Shown here in pieces: positions 7,540-16,901 of a stretch of DNA of 64,000 nucleotides. The DNA comes from a bacterium SCSIO 12643 (lineage in GTDB: Bacteria > Bacteroidota > Bacteroidia > Flavobacteriales_G > Salibacteraceae): NCBI GenBank assembly GCA_024398135.1, contig CP073750.1:806001-870000 (forward strand), read 5' to 3'. The translations under genes were made by a program, and so were the position numbers. The notes under the pieces were generated by a model, which worked only from the letters and a program-made list of their open reading frames with translations, searched no databases and had not been told where the DNA came from. Positions within the stretch are counted from its first letter, which is position 1. Each line of letters opens with the position of its first letter.

Positions 7540-8688
7540 CTAGAGTGCCTTAAAACTAACACGTCTATTCTTCGCTAATGACGCCTGAGTTCCACTATCA
7601 TCTAATGGTTCAGAACTCTTCATTCCCTTATATGATAAACGGCTGGCATCAATTCCATTTTTAACCAGATAGTCATAAATTGCTTTCGCTCTTTCTTCAG
7701 ACAGGTCTTTTAAATTGTCTTTATGTTCTACTTTATCCATATGACCGATGATCTCAATTTTCAAACCTGGATTCGCTTTCATCAAGTCAATCACTTCACG
7801 AACTACAGCTGCAGAACTTGGAGAAGTAGAGTTCTTATTAAAGAATACAGTTTTTAACTCTACTTGTGCACCTGCATCCATTTCCATACCATCACTGGTA
7901 CTTGAGCTGTATACAACTTTCATTTGATTACCTCCATCATCCGCATCATCACAAGCACAAACGTCAAGCTCTTCTAAATTAATTACACTTACATCATCAA
8001 TGTAATAGTATGCCTCTTCTTTCTGTAATTGAGGGAATTCTTTCAACTTACGCTTTTTCATGAAATCCTTCTTATCCACCATATCTCCTGTTGCCACAAA
8101 GTTACCAATCGTAATATATCTTTCATTTCCTTGTGCAATGAAAACACCACATACGGTTTGCCAAGAATGTTGATCTTCATATACCTTATTCGCTGCGTTC
8201 CTAATTTGCGGTTTAATACTATAAGTTTCAATATCCTTTTGCTTAGGCTTTTTCTCACTAATATACATTCCAATATTATTGGACGCATACTTTGAAGTCT
8301 TTGATAAAACGATATTGAACTTCACACAATACTTTTTACCTGCAATTAATGCTTTAGTCAGTTTAACCTGTAAATGTGTGCGAGGTAATTTATCTCTACT
8401 ACTAAACGCTCTGAATCCCGCATAATTCACTCCAGCATCCACATCCATATATCCTCTATCATTTGTTGGGATTCCGTAACCTTTTTTATTACCAGTGCCG
8501 TATAAATCTGCCTGGTTTTCCAAGCTTGGAGAAATCCATGGTGTTGCCAATGCAATTTCACCTTCTCCATTTTTTATTTTTTTCTCTGTTTGTTCAAAAC
8601 TTCCATTTGGCACCAGGTTATTCTGTGCATACCCAAATGAAACCATCATAACAGCAGCCACCACGCTACCAAATTTCAAAATTCTCAT
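7540..8688 (-). CDS. OmpA-family outer-membrane protein with N-terminal jelly-roll-like domain
   Basis: A 382-residue exported protein. Signal peptide: residues 1-21, ending VSFGYAQ. The next part (about 23-225) begins LVPNGSFEQTEKKIKNG and ends YYYIDDVSVINLEE, a layout typical of carbohydrate-binding-like beta-sandwich domains in Bacteroidota surface proteins. An acidic, cysteine-containing link (CACDD) follows. The C-terminal OmpA domain (about 270-382) has the peptidoglycan-binding elements LKIEIIGHMD, LSEERAKAIYDYL and NRRVSF. It most likely anchors the outer membrane to peptidoglycan while displaying the N-terminal domain in the periplasm or at the surface. It is transcribed alone, between a terminator downstream and a 169-base gap upstream. 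Confidence 0.86.
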   Translation of the reverse strand: MRILKFGSVVAAVMMVSFGYAQNNLVPNGSFEQTEKKIKNGEGEIALATPWISPSLENQADLYGTGNKKGYGIPTNDRGYMDVDAGVNYAGFRAFSSRDKLPRTHLQVKLTKALIAGKKYCVKFNIVLSKTSKYASNNIGMYISEKKPKQKDIETYSIKPQIRNAANKVYEDQHSWQTVCGVFIAQGNERYITIGNFVATGDMVDKKDFMKKRKLKEFPQLQKEEAYYYIDDVSVINLEELDVCACDDADDGGNQMKVVYSSSTSDGMEMDAGAQVELKTVFFNKNSTSPSSAAVVREVIDLMKANPGLKIEIIGHMDKVEHKDNLKDLSEERAKAIYDYLVKNGIDASRLSYKGMKSSEPLDDSGTQASLAKNRRVSFKAL

Positions 8689-8857
8689 AGTACTTATTTT
8701 TCTTAGAACATGTTATTTTTTACTGCATCTAACCACCTATAAATGCAAAGGATATACCACATTATATATCCTTAAAATTACAAGCTGCAAAATAGCAAAT
8801 GGATTAGATGTAGCAAATGATAATGCTAACTATTTCAAAATGATCTCAAAAAAGGAC

Positions 8858-9787
8858 TTAATTCTCGGGCAATACGGAGTTTAGCCATTTTCTTAAATGC
8901 TCAAATGCCACAACTAATACTTCATCTTTTGAGAGAAAAACATCATGCGTAGCTTTAGGTATTTCTATAATAGTAACATGCTTTCCTAACCTGGCAGCGT
9001 ATTTCTTAATATGCTTGACATTTAGCACCACATCGGATTCAAAAATTTCTGGATCTTTACTCTTTTTATAAGATGTTTTGTCACTATGAAAAACCAAAAT
9101 AGGGCAATCTATATTAGAGCTATTCTGAATAATCTTTTGAGCTTCATGAATCGCACGAAACCATCCAAAATACATCCTAAACCCAGACATTGGTTTAAAT
9201 TTTTTACTGAAATCCCATCTACCCCAATGATCTTTATGTAAACTACGAGCATATATTCCCTTACCTCCAATTGGAGCAATCCACTCCGGAAAAACGTGTC
9301 CGATTTTGGCAATCCTTGGAATTAATCTTAATTGCCATTCAGGGATGTTAAATTCTAAAAACGGACTATTTAAAAATAAAGCATCAATTTGATCTTTTTT
9401 ATTTCCAAAATTGGCATACATAGCTGCAACCAATCCTCCTGTTGAATGTCCATTAATGAGTAATTGATTATGATTATCCCGCTCTTTTATCAATTCTATC
9501 GCCTGATCAATTTCCTCATAATAATCCATTACCCTTCGGATATGATTGGGACGTTGATGGGCTAAAATGGATCTCCCATATTTCCTAAGTTCTAAGGCAT
9601 AAAAATCAAATCCATGTTGCGTATACCATTCTGCTAAATGTTCTTGAAAGAAATAATCTGTATATCCATGAATATACATAATGGCTTTTTTGGTGGCTGT
9701 CTTTGCTCTGAGCTTAATTAAGACCGCAATGTTAGCGCCTTTAGAATCGGGTTCTAATGTCAATATTTCTTCCTCAAATTGACCCAT
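8858..9787 (-). CDS. Alpha/beta hydrolase (serine aminopeptidase S33 / monoacylglycerol-lipase-like)
   Basis: A 309-residue cytoplasmic alpha/beta-hydrolase. The oxyanion region MYIHGYTDYFFQEHLAEW (about 38-55) and the nucleophile elbow GHSTGG (about 113-118, Ser in the centre) are clear. A catalytic Asp is probably in FHSDKTSYKKSKDPEIFESD, and the His in PKATHDVFLS near residue 280. The lid region between 150 and 200 fits the S33/Hydrolase_4 group, which includes monoacylglycerol lipases and lysophospholipases. Lipid esters are the likeliest substrates, but that is inference from the family. No partner genes: the neighbours are OmpA and aconitase, and a terminator lies just upstream. Confidence 0.87.
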   Translation of the reverse strand: MGQFEEEILTLEPDSKGANIAVLIKLRAKTATKKAIMYIHGYTDYFFQEHLAEWYTQHGFDFYALELRKYGRSILAHQRPNHIRRVMDYYEEIDQAIELIKERDNHNQLLINGHSTGGLVAAMYANFGNKKDQIDALFLNSPFLEFNIPEWQLRLIPRIAKIGHVFPEWIAPIGGKGIYARSLHKDHWGRWDFSKKFKPMSGFRMYFGWFRAIHEAQKIIQNSSNIDCPILVFHSDKTSYKKSKDPEIFESDVVLNVKHIKKYAARLGKHVTIIEIPKATHDVFLSKDEVLVVAFEHLRKWLNSVLPEN

Positions 9788-9840
9788 ATTACAATTTTAC
9801 AAAAACATCATTTGAGTAAAAAATTTATTTATTTAAAACA

Positions 9841-9870
9841 AAAAAGCCCGAGTAAAATACTCAGGCTTTT
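9841..9870 (-). terminator. Rho-independent terminator of acnB
   Basis: AAAGCCCGAGTA / TACTCAGGCTTT form a near-perfect stem with a 3-base loop; in the leftward direction it ends in a U-run. It lies 21 bases beyond the acnB stop. Confidence 0.86.
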
Positions 9871-9890
9871 CTATTGTCATCTCTCGATAA

Positions 9891-12665
9891 TTATTTTACT
9901 AATTGTCTTTGTGAAGGCTTGAACTTCGTTAAAACAATACCATCGACTGCTGCTTCATATTCTTCCATGGTTGGAGTTCTTCCCAAAATGGTAGATAAGA
10001 CTACAACCGGAGTTGATGATAATAAAGACTCTCCTTTCTTCTCATTCGAATCTTTTACAACTCTTCCCTGGAATAAACGAGTTGAAGTGGCCATTACCGT
10101 ATCTCCCGGTTCAGCCTTCTCCTGATTACCCATACAAAGGTTACACCCAGGTCGCTCTAAGTATAAAATGTTTTCATACTTGGTACGTGCTGAACTTTTT
10201 GGATCATCATCATTAAAAACAAATCCTGAGTATTTTTCTAAAACATCCCAATCACCTTCTGCTTTCAACTCATCCACAATATTGTATGTTGGAGGAGCAA
10301 CAACTAAAGGCGCTTTAAACTCAACTTTACCTTGTTGCGCCTCAATGTTCTTTAACATTTGTGCCAGGATTTTCATATCTCCCTTGTGCACCATACAAGA
10401 TCCAACGAAACCTAAATCAACTTTCTTTGTACCACCGTAATATGACAACGGTCTGATTGTATCGTGCGTATATCGCTTAGAAACATCCTCATTATTCACA
10501 TCCGGATCCGCAATCATTGGCTCAGCAATTTCATCTAAATCAACTACAACCTCGGCATAATATTTAGCGTTTGCATCAGGTTTTAATGCAGGCTTAACTC
10601 CTGTTTTTATTTCTTGAATTCGACTATTCGCCTTATCAACCAACCCTTTAAGAACCTGCTTTTCGTTATCCATACCTTTATCAATCATGATTTGGATACG
10701 GTCTCTTGCAATTTCTAAAGATTCAATTAATGTCTCATCTTCTGAAATACAGATAGAAGCTTTTGCTTTCATCTCAGCAGTCCAATCTGTAAATGTAAAC
10801 GCCTGATCTGAAGTTAAGGTTCCAATATGAACTTCAATAATTCTACCCTGGAATACATTCTCTCCTCCAAACTGCTTTAACATTTGCTGTTGAGTCGCAT
10901 GAACAACATCTCTGAAATCCATAAAGTTCCTCATATTCCCTTTAAATGTAACCTTAACAGACTCCGGAATTGGCATAGTCGCCTCTCCAGTGGCCAATGC
11001 TAATGCAACTGTTCCTGAATCCGCTCCAAAAGCTACACCTTTTGACATACGCGTGTGAGAATCTCCACCAATAATAACATCCCAATCATCCACCGCAATA
11101 TCATTTAATACCTTGTGGATTACATCTGTCATAGCATGGTAATCTCCTTCAGGATCGCGTGCAGTAATCAAGCCGAAGTCATTCATAAACTTCATTAACC
11201 TTGGGATATTGGCTTTAGACTTATCATCCCAAACAGAAGCTGTATGACATCCAGACTGGTAACCTGCATCTACTATTGGAGAAATCACAGTAGCCGCCAT
11301 CATTTCAAGCTCCTGAGAAGTCATTAAACCCGTAGTATCCTGAGAACCTACGATATTTACTTCTACACGCACATTTGATCCTGTATGTAAAGTTTTACCC
11401 GGAGTAGTTCCAACTGCATTCTTATTAAAAATCTTCTCTACCGCAGTTAACCCTTGTCCTTCAATTGAAATCTCTTTAGATGCTGCATAAACTTGTGGAA
11501 CATCAATTCCTAATGCCTTACAAGCAAAAGTCTGGAGTTTCTTTCCGAAAACAACTGCATAAGACCCTCCAGCTTTGATGAACTCCATTTTTTGTGGCGT
11601 TAATGCCGCTGAGATATCTTTTAATTCCTGATCTCCGTTATAAAGTTTCTTGGTTTTGGTATTGATTGTTAAAACAGTTCCTGTTTCAACAGAATATTCT
11701 TGCTTTAAAATTGGCTCTCCATCTTCATCAACAACTGTGTTTCCTTCCGCATCTTTTTGCTTTACCCAGTTTTTAAGGTCAATTCCTATACCTCCTGTTA
11801 CACCTACTGTTGTTAAGAAAATTGGAGCTATCCCATTTGTACCTGCGATAACAGGCGCAATATTTATAAATGGAACATATGGACTTGAAGGAATACCTGT
11901 CCACAATGCAACGTTGTTAACCCCCGACATCCTGGAAGATCCCACTCCCATGGTTCCTTTTTCAGCAATTAACATAATACGCTTATCAGGATGTTGTTCT
12001 TTGAGCGCTAATACTTCTTGTTGCATTTCCTTATTATGCTCAAAAATACACTGTCCATGTAACTCACGATCTGATCTCGAATGTGCATCTGCACCCGGAG
12101 ATAATAAATCAGTAGAAATATCCCCTACACCAGCAATATAAGTTACAACTTGTATTTCTTCATCTATCTCTGGAAGCTTCGTAAAAAATTCTGCCTGGGC
12201 ATAACTTTCAACGATTTCTTTCGCTACGGTATTTCCTGCATTCATTGCCTTTTCCAAACGTTCCGTATCAGCCTCATAAAGAAACACCTGCGTTTTAAGA
12301 ACATTAGCAGCTGCTTCAGCAATTGTACTATCCGTTCCCAACGCTATATCTAGAAGTACCTCGATAGAAGGTCCTCCCTTCATATGGGATAACTGTTCAA
12401 ATGCAAAATCCGGTGTAATTTCTTCTACAACTGACTCTCCAAGAATAATCTCTTTTAAAAACTTCGCTTTTACACCAGCTGCACTCGTTGTTCCCGGTAA
12501 AACATTATAAATGAAAAAATTAAGAGAATCCTTACGATATGGATTATCTAAATCTTTAATTTGGGAAATTATTTCTCTAACTAACTCTCCTCCGTCAATA
12601 GGTTTCGGATGAAGCCCCTGACCTTTTCTTTCTTCGATCTCTTTGATGTAATCTTCGTAATTCAT
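9891..12665 (-). CDS. acnB: Bifunctional aconitate hydratase 2 / 2-methylisocitrate dehydratase
   Basis: AcnB interconverts citrate and isocitrate in the TCA cycle through a [4Fe-4S] cluster. The 924-residue length and domain order fit the B type: an N-terminal HEAT-like domain (1-150), a swivelling domain (about 165-360, with SPGADAHSRSDRELHGQC and KGTMGVGSSRMSGVNN), and catalytic domains. Cluster ligands are visible as the Cys in SGCHTASVWDD (about 470) and the CxxC in RPGCNLCMGNQEKAEPGDT near residue 840. IIGGDSHTRMS and the C-terminal TSTRLFQGR are further family motifs. It is a single-gene unit with its own terminator and a leader of perhaps 160 nt that contains an inverted repeat. E. 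coli AcnB can bind mRNA when its cluster is lost; whether this one does is unknown. Confidence 0.96.
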   Translation of the reverse strand: MNYEDYIKEIEERKGQGLHPKPIDGGELVREIISQIKDLDNPYRKDSLNFFIYNVLPGTTSAAGVKAKFLKEIILGESVVEEITPDFAFEQLSHMKGGPSIEVLLDIALGTDSTIAEAAANVLKTQVFLYEADTERLEKAMNAGNTVAKEIVESYAQAEFFTKLPEIDEEIQVVTYIAGVGDISTDLLSPGADAHSRSDRELHGQCIFEHNKEMQQEVLALKEQHPDKRIMLIAEKGTMGVGSSRMSGVNNVALWTGIPSSPYVPFINIAPVIAGTNGIAPIFLTTVGVTGGIGIDLKNWVKQKDAEGNTVVDEDGEPILKQEYSVETGTVLTINTKTKKLYNGDQELKDISAALTPQKMEFIKAGGSYAVVFGKKLQTFACKALGIDVPQVYAASKEISIEGQGLTAVEKIFNKNAVGTTPGKTLHTGSNVRVEVNIVGSQDTTGLMTSQELEMMAATVISPIVDAGYQSGCHTASVWDDKSKANIPRLMKFMNDFGLITARDPEGDYHAMTDVIHKVLNDIAVDDWDVIIGGDSHTRMSKGVAFGADSGTVALALATGEATMPIPESVKVTFKGNMRNFMDFRDVVHATQQQMLKQFGGENVFQGRIIEVHIGTLTSDQAFTFTDWTAEMKAKASICISEDETLIESLEIARDRIQIMIDKGMDNEKQVLKGLVDKANSRIQEIKTGVKPALKPDANAKYYAEVVVDLDEIAEPMIADPDVNNEDVSKRYTHDTIRPLSYYGGTKKVDLGFVGSCMVHKGDMKILAQMLKNIEAQQGKVEFKAPLVVAPPTYNIVDELKAEGDWDVLEKYSGFVFNDDDPKSSARTKYENILYLERPGCNLCMGNQEKAEPGDTVMATSTRLFQGRVVKDSNEKKGESLLSSTPVVVLSTILGRTPTMEEYEAAVDGIVLTKFKPSQRQLVK

Positions 12666-12736
12666 AATAGAAGTCTTTTCAGTGTTATACGCAAGTTTAT
12701 TTTATCGGAAGGCGACCGCTTATGCCTTACCCGCTT

Positions 12737-12795
12737 GTATGAATCGATATCATTTTACTGAAGCAATGCTCATTTCATTAGATCAAGATTCATAC
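12737..12795 (-). repeat. 9-bp inverted repeat in the acnB leader region
   Basis: GTATGAATC at 12737-12745 and GATTCATAC at 12787-12795 are exact reverse complements, and each is followed by CGATAT or the same bases GATAT. The gap between acnB and the GNAT gene (12666-12936) holds no convincing gene. A one-mismatch promoter element (minus-strand TACTTTCG, 12834-12841) upstream would place this repeat inside the acnB 5' UTR. Confidence 0.45.
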
Positions 12796-12936
12796 GATAT
12801 AATTTGTTTTTATTTATCGTTTTCCAAGTGTCGCGAAAGTAAGAATTTTAAGGAGTGTTTTGGGTGTCAGTTGATACCAAAAATCAAATAGATTAATAAG
12901 TAAATTTTATTAAATATCTGAAACTTAAAAAATAAG

Positions 12937-13470
12937 TTATTTTAATTCGATTTTATACAAAACACATGCTTGAAGACGTGGAGAATTTTCTAAGAGAGGA
13001 TGATTAAATTCTTTTACTTTTTCCAAACCAATCTTTTGCATCACTGCAATTGAAGGTATATTGATTTGAGGTGCTACACTAATGATTTCCGAAAGATTTA
13101 GATCATGTGCATACTCCAAACATCTTAAAGCTCCTTCGGTGGCATATCCATTTCCCCAAAACCTGGGAAAAATTCTCCATCCTATATCTGTAGCAGGTGT
13201 AAAGTCAGATTCATAGTTTTGATCGGCCAATCCTATAAAACCAATTGGGCTTTTTGATTCTAGTTCTTCAACCAGGAAATAACAATAATTCTTTTCTAAA
13301 TAGAGATTTTGCATTCTTTGAATAAATGCTTCATTCTCCTGAGGTGATGGCATTTTAGGAAAATACCGCATCACTTCAATATTTGAATTCAATATATTTA
13401 AGAATTGGATATCCTTATCTTGCCACGCACGGAAGCCTAAACGTTTAGAAGTAAACCTATAAGCACTCAT
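12937..13470 (-). CDS. GNAT-family N-acetyltransferase (RimJ/RimL-like)
   Basis: A 177-residue GNAT fold. It begins FTSKRLGFRAWQDKDIQFL, the common start of the Acetyltransf_3 group that includes ribosomal-protein and small-molecule acetyltransferases. The acetyl-CoA loop is ATDIGWRIFPRFWGNGYATEGA (about 92-113; the RFWGNGYA part is the Q/RxxGxG/A motif), and NIPSIAVMQKIGLEK is the usual C-terminal motif B. The acceptor is unknown. Its ATG overlaps the stop of the upstream barrel-protein gene by one base (TAATG), so it is the third gene of a probable nadB-barrel-GNAT transcript. Confidence 0.85.
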   Translation of the reverse strand: MSAYRFTSKRLGFRAWQDKDIQFLNILNSNIEVMRYFPKMPSPQENEAFIQRMQNLYLEKNYCYFLVEELESKSPIGFIGLADQNYESDFTPATDIGWRIFPRFWGNGYATEGALRCLEYAHDLNLSEIISVAPQINIPSIAVMQKIGLEKVKEFNHPLLENSPRLQACVLYKIELK

Positions 13471-14222
13471 TAAAACTTATATCCAATTTGAACTCCATAA
13501 CGATATCCTATAAAATTCAACTTCGCTCTTCCTCCGGTACTAAAATCCATATCATCCAGAATAACTTCCGAACCTGGTAAAAGCGTTGATAAAATCTCTT
13601 TGAAGTCTTTATAGAAATCACTATCCGGATCAATTGCAACCTGAGAATCAAATTTCACATTAAAATTATAGTGCGTATATGATGGCCCTACCAGAAACAA
13701 GTCTATTGAAAATCGATCTTTTATTATGAATTGGTACCCCAGCTGAATTCCTAGGTTATACATATAAAAATCTGTTTTAATTGCCACAGAATTTACCTGC
13801 ACATTATCTTCAAACACCTGCGAGTTTCCTTCAAAATTTAAATGATATAGTGAAGTATAGGGGCCCCAGTATAATCCATCAGGTACTGGGTTAGCATTCC
13901 TATTCTTAAAGAAAAAACGGTAATCGGCATTAATATCAAAACCTCCTCTTTTTACCGCATCAAAAAACTGAATCGTTTCTCCATATTTATTCTTTCTTGG
14001 TGCTCTTTTTAGTAATCCACCTCCCACACTAAAAGTTTGTCCATTCTTGAGTACTCTTTCATAACTTAAAACAATACTCCCCGGACCTACCAATGCGATT
14101 GGAGTTAAGTTCCACTTAATAATATTGGGTCTTGCTACAATTTTTGTGGAGTCTTCCTGACTAAATGCAGGTAAACACATTATAGCAAGTAACCCGATTA
14201 ATAGTTTATTTTTTAATTTCAT
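13470..14222 (-). CDS. Predicted outer-membrane beta-barrel protein
   Basis: A protein of 250 residues with a signal peptide (MKLKNKLLIGLLAIMCLPAFSQ) and an all-beta remainder made of alternating hydrophobic and aromatic strands, ending in Phe (YRYGVQIGYKF) as outer-membrane barrels do. The layout resembles the DUF3575-like barrels of Bacteroidota, but I cannot name the family for certain. The frame is open for 11 more codons upstream; the start at 14222 is chosen because the signal peptide begins there. That leaves a 17-base overlap with the 3' end of nadB, which suggests coupled translation. There is no evident functional link to NAD synthesis. Confidence 0.8.
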   Translation of the reverse strand: MKLKNKLLIGLLAIMCLPAFSQEDSTKIVARPNIIKWNLTPIALVGPGSIVLSYERVLKNGQTFSVGGGLLKRAPRKNKYGETIQFFDAVKRGGFDINADYRFFFKNRNANPVPDGLYWGPYTSLYHLNFEGNSQVFEDNVQVNSVAIKTDFYMYNLGIQLGYQFIIKDRFSIDLFLVGPSYTHYNFNVKFDSQVAIDPDSDFYKDFKEILSTLLPGSEVILDDMDFSTGGRAKLNFIGYRYGVQIGYKF

Positions 14223-15780
14223 CTTCAAGGTCAATATTGAAATACCCACCGGCATTTTGTTTTCTATGTATAGATTGTTTTATGATCAAATAGGAGACAC
14301 CAACTAAATTTCTCAATTCACATAGCGGCACCGATAATTTTGATTTGTCGTATAGTTCTTCGGTTTCTTCCCAAATAAGCTTTAATCGTCTAAGTGCACG
14401 TTCCAATCGGATTTCGGATCTAACTATTGCTACATAATTACTCATCAATTGGCGTAACTCATGTCTGGTATGATTAATCAAAGCCAACTCTTTAGGATAC
14501 ACCATTCCATCATCGTTCCATTCCGGAATTTCACAAGATTCAAAAGTTTCATTTCGATCCACAATATCATTAAAGATATTATGGGAATAAACCAGTGCCT
14601 CCAACAATGAATTTGAAGCCAATCTATTGGCTCCATGAAGCCCTGTTCTTGAAACCTCTCCACTTGCATATAACCTATTGATTGTCGAACGCCCTCTCAT
14701 ATCTACTTTAATCCCTCCTGCGACATAGTGCGCAGCTGGTACAACAGGAATATATTGCTCAAACAAGTCTATTCCCACGCTCTTACATTTCTCATATATA
14801 TTCGGAAAATGTTTCAAAAAATCCTTCTGATCTAAATGTGTACAGTCTAAAAATACGTGCTCAACTCCTTTTCGTTTCATTTCTGAATCAATCGCTCGTG
14901 CAACCACATCTCTTGAAGCCAATTCCCCACGATCATCATAATTATATACAAAACGTTCTCCATCAGAATGCACCAAATGTGCTCCAAAACCTCTTACTGC
15001 CTCAGAAATCAAAAATGCAGGACTTTTTCGAGGCTCATACAATGCGGTTGGATGAAATTGAATAAACTCTAAATCTTCAACTTTGGCCTTAGCCCGGTAA
15101 GCCATTGCTATTCCATCACCAGTAGCCACCTTAGGATTTGTGGTATACTGATAAACTTGTCCAATTCCTCCAGTTGCTAATACCGTATAATCAGCTTCAA
15201 AAAGCTCTACCTTTCCGGTCTCTTTATTGAATACATATGCTCCATAACAATTGATATTGTTCTTATCGTATTCTTTAAAGGTTAAATGGTGTTCTGTAAC
15301 CAAATCTACCGCAAAATAGTGTTGATATACCGTAACGTTAGGCAATTCATCATTTCTCCGAATTAATGCCTGAGCCATTTCATAGCCGGTAATATCCTTA
15401 TGGTGTACCACTCGTTTTTCGCTATGCCCACCTTCTCGACCTAAATCTAAATCACCTGATTTATTTTTATCGAATTCCGCTCCCCAGGATATCATTTCTT
15501 TCAATCGATCGGGAGCCTCATGAACCACCATATTCACAACATCGCGATCATTTAACCCGGCACCTGCACGCATAGTATCAGAGATATGTTTGTCGAAAGA
15601 ATCTGTTACATTGTCTAAGACCACTGCAATACCGCCTTGCGCATAACGAGTATTAGACTCCTCCTCAGATGTTTTAGTAATCACCAAAACCTTCTTTTCA
15701 GGATATTTCTCTGCTAACTTAATAGATAAACTCAATCCCGCAATTCCGGAGCCAATAATGAGAAAGTCAGTGTGATTCAT
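14206..15780 (-). CDS. nadB: L-aspartate oxidase
   Basis: NadB oxidises L-aspartate to iminoaspartate, the first step of de novo NAD synthesis; NadA takes the product. The 524-residue length is normal. It has the N-terminal FAD motif LIIGSGIAGLSLSIKLAE (7-24), the substrate-site region EGGHSEKRVVHHKDITG (about 116-132), the succinate dehydrogenase-like HPTALYEPRK and AHYVAGGIKVDMRGR segments, and ASGEVSRTGLHGANRLASNS near residue 350. The C-terminal helical domain is complete. It lies 64 bases downstream of nadA on the same strand. nadC is not in the window. Confidence 0.96.
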   Translation of the reverse strand: MNHTDFLIIGSGIAGLSLSIKLAEKYPEKKVLVITKTSEEESNTRYAQGGIAVVLDNVTDSFDKHISDTMRAGAGLNDRDVVNMVVHEAPDRLKEMISWGAEFDKNKSGDLDLGREGGHSEKRVVHHKDITGYEMAQALIRRNDELPNVTVYQHYFAVDLVTEHHLTFKEYDKNNINCYGAYVFNKETGKVELFEADYTVLATGGIGQVYQYTTNPKVATGDGIAMAYRAKAKVEDLEFIQFHPTALYEPRKSPAFLISEAVRGFGAHLVHSDGERFVYNYDDRGELASRDVVARAIDSEMKRKGVEHVFLDCTHLDQKDFLKHFPNIYEKCKSVGIDLFEQYIPVVPAAHYVAGGIKVDMRGRSTINRLYASGEVSRTGLHGANRLASNSLLEALVYSHNIFNDIVDRNETFESCEIPEWNDDGMVYPKELALINHTRHELRQLMSNYVAIVRSEIRLERALRRLKLIWEETEELYDKSKLSVPLCELRNLVGVSYLIIKQSIHRKQNAGGYFNIDLEDEIKK

Positions 15781-15844
15781 GTATTTACTTTTGAAATGTA
15801 AATTTACAACTCAGAGTTAAAAAGTAAAATGTAAGGAAACATAT

Positions 15845-16810
15845 TTACGAAATCTCTAACATGCGCTTAATTGGCGTCAACGCTTTTTTACGCAACTCTT
15901 CATCCAATACAATCTCCGGACTTTCGTCTTTTAAGCAATCATATAATTTCTGCATGGTATTCAGTTTCATATATGGACACTCACTACAGTTACAACTTTC
16001 ATCATCACCTACCGGAGCTGTCATTAAAATTTTATCTGGATTTTCTCTTTGCATTTCATGCAAAATTCCAGGTTCGGTTGCTACGATAAATTTCTTCTCT
16101 GAAGATTCTTTTACATAATTCAATAACCCTGTAGTGGAGCCCACAAACTCAGCTGCTTCTAAAATATGAGGAGCCGATTCCGGATGCGCGATAATATGCG
16201 CATCAGGATGCTTTTCTACCAACTTTAAGAGTTTTTCTATATCAAATGATTCGTGCACAATACACACCCCATCCCATAAAACCATTTCACGATCTAATTC
16301 TTTGACCAAATATTGACCTAAGTTTTTATCCGGTGCAAAAATGATTTTTTGATCTTTTGGTAATGATTCTACGATCTTTCTCGCATTTGAAGAAGTACAA
16401 ATGATATCGGTCATCGCCTTAATATCAGCTGTACAATTGATATATGAAATCACCAGGTGGTCAGGATACTTTTCTTTGAATTTTCCAAAATCTTCAGGTG
16501 GACAGGAATCTGCCAGGGAACACCCTGCTTCCATATCAGGAATCACAACCTTTTTGGTCGGATTTAGGATTTTTGCCGTTTCACCCATAAAATGAACACC
16601 CGCAAAAACAATAATATCTGCATCGGTTTCTTCTGCTTTTCGAGATAACGCTAAACTATCTCCAACAAAGTCTGCTACATCCTGAATAGGTCCTACCTGA
16701 TAATAATGCGCCAAGATAACTGCATTTTTTTCCTTCTTTAATCTGGTAATTTTATCAGCTAGCTCTTGATCTTTCGGATCAACGATGTACTTTTTTGTCT
16801 TGATTTCCAT
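15845..16810 (-). CDS. nadA: Quinolinate synthase A
   Basis: NadA condenses iminoaspartate with dihydroxyacetone phosphate to quinolinate on a [4Fe-4S] cluster. The 321-residue protein shows three pseudo-repeated domains: [19 protein letters not shown] (about 36-54), IISYINC-type substrate loop ([12 protein letters not shown]) and IIAHPESAP. Candidate cluster cysteines are in AGCSLADSC (about 91-99), in the CTSSNA segment, and in the CNCSECPYM segment near residue 283. Only three of these are ligands in known NadA structures. It is the first gene of a nadA-nadB unit and has a good promoter with both elements upstream. Confidence 0.96.
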   Translation of the reverse strand: MEIKTKKYIVDPKDQELADKITRLKKEKNAVILAHYYQVGPIQDVADFVGDSLALSRKAEETDADIIVFAGVHFMGETAKILNPTKKVVIPDMEAGCSLADSCPPEDFGKFKEKYPDHLVISYINCTADIKAMTDIICTSSNARKIVESLPKDQKIIFAPDKNLGQYLVKELDREMVLWDGVCIVHESFDIEKLLKLVEKHPDAHIIAHPESAPHILEAAEFVGSTTGLLNYVKESSEKKFIVATEPGILHEMQRENPDKILMTAPVGDDESCNCSECPYMKLNTMQKLYDCLKDESPEIVLDEELRKKALTPIKRMLEIS

Positions 16811-16859
16811 TTATCCAATCTTTAAACCACCCGTAATATTATTCACACCTACGGAAATG

Positions 16860-16887
16860 CAAATGTATAATTTTACACACGTTCAAA
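16860..16887 (-). promoter_or_regulatory. Promoter of nadA-nadB (-7 and -33 elements)
   Basis: Minus-strand TACATTTG (16867-16860) matches TAnnTTTG, with a TTTG (16887-16884) 16 bases upstream, close to the usual Bacteroidota spacing. Confidence 0.65.
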
Positions 16888-16901
16888 TGTGACATTTCTC
16901 C

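Noticed and set aside
8495-8884. Open frame of 129 codons opposite the OmpA gene
   Set aside because: It lies mostly antisense to a well-supported gene, has a composition unlike a real protein, and its promoter and family are not recognisable.
11650-12141. Open frame of 163 codons antisense to acnB
   Set aside because: It is the shadow of a conserved gene on the other strand; its Ser/Pro/Ile-rich translation is typical of such shadows.
12682-12891. Open frame of 69 codons on the plus strand between acnB and the GNAT gene
   Set aside because: No family resemblance, no promoter in its direction, and it lies across the proposed acnB leader and inverted repeat.
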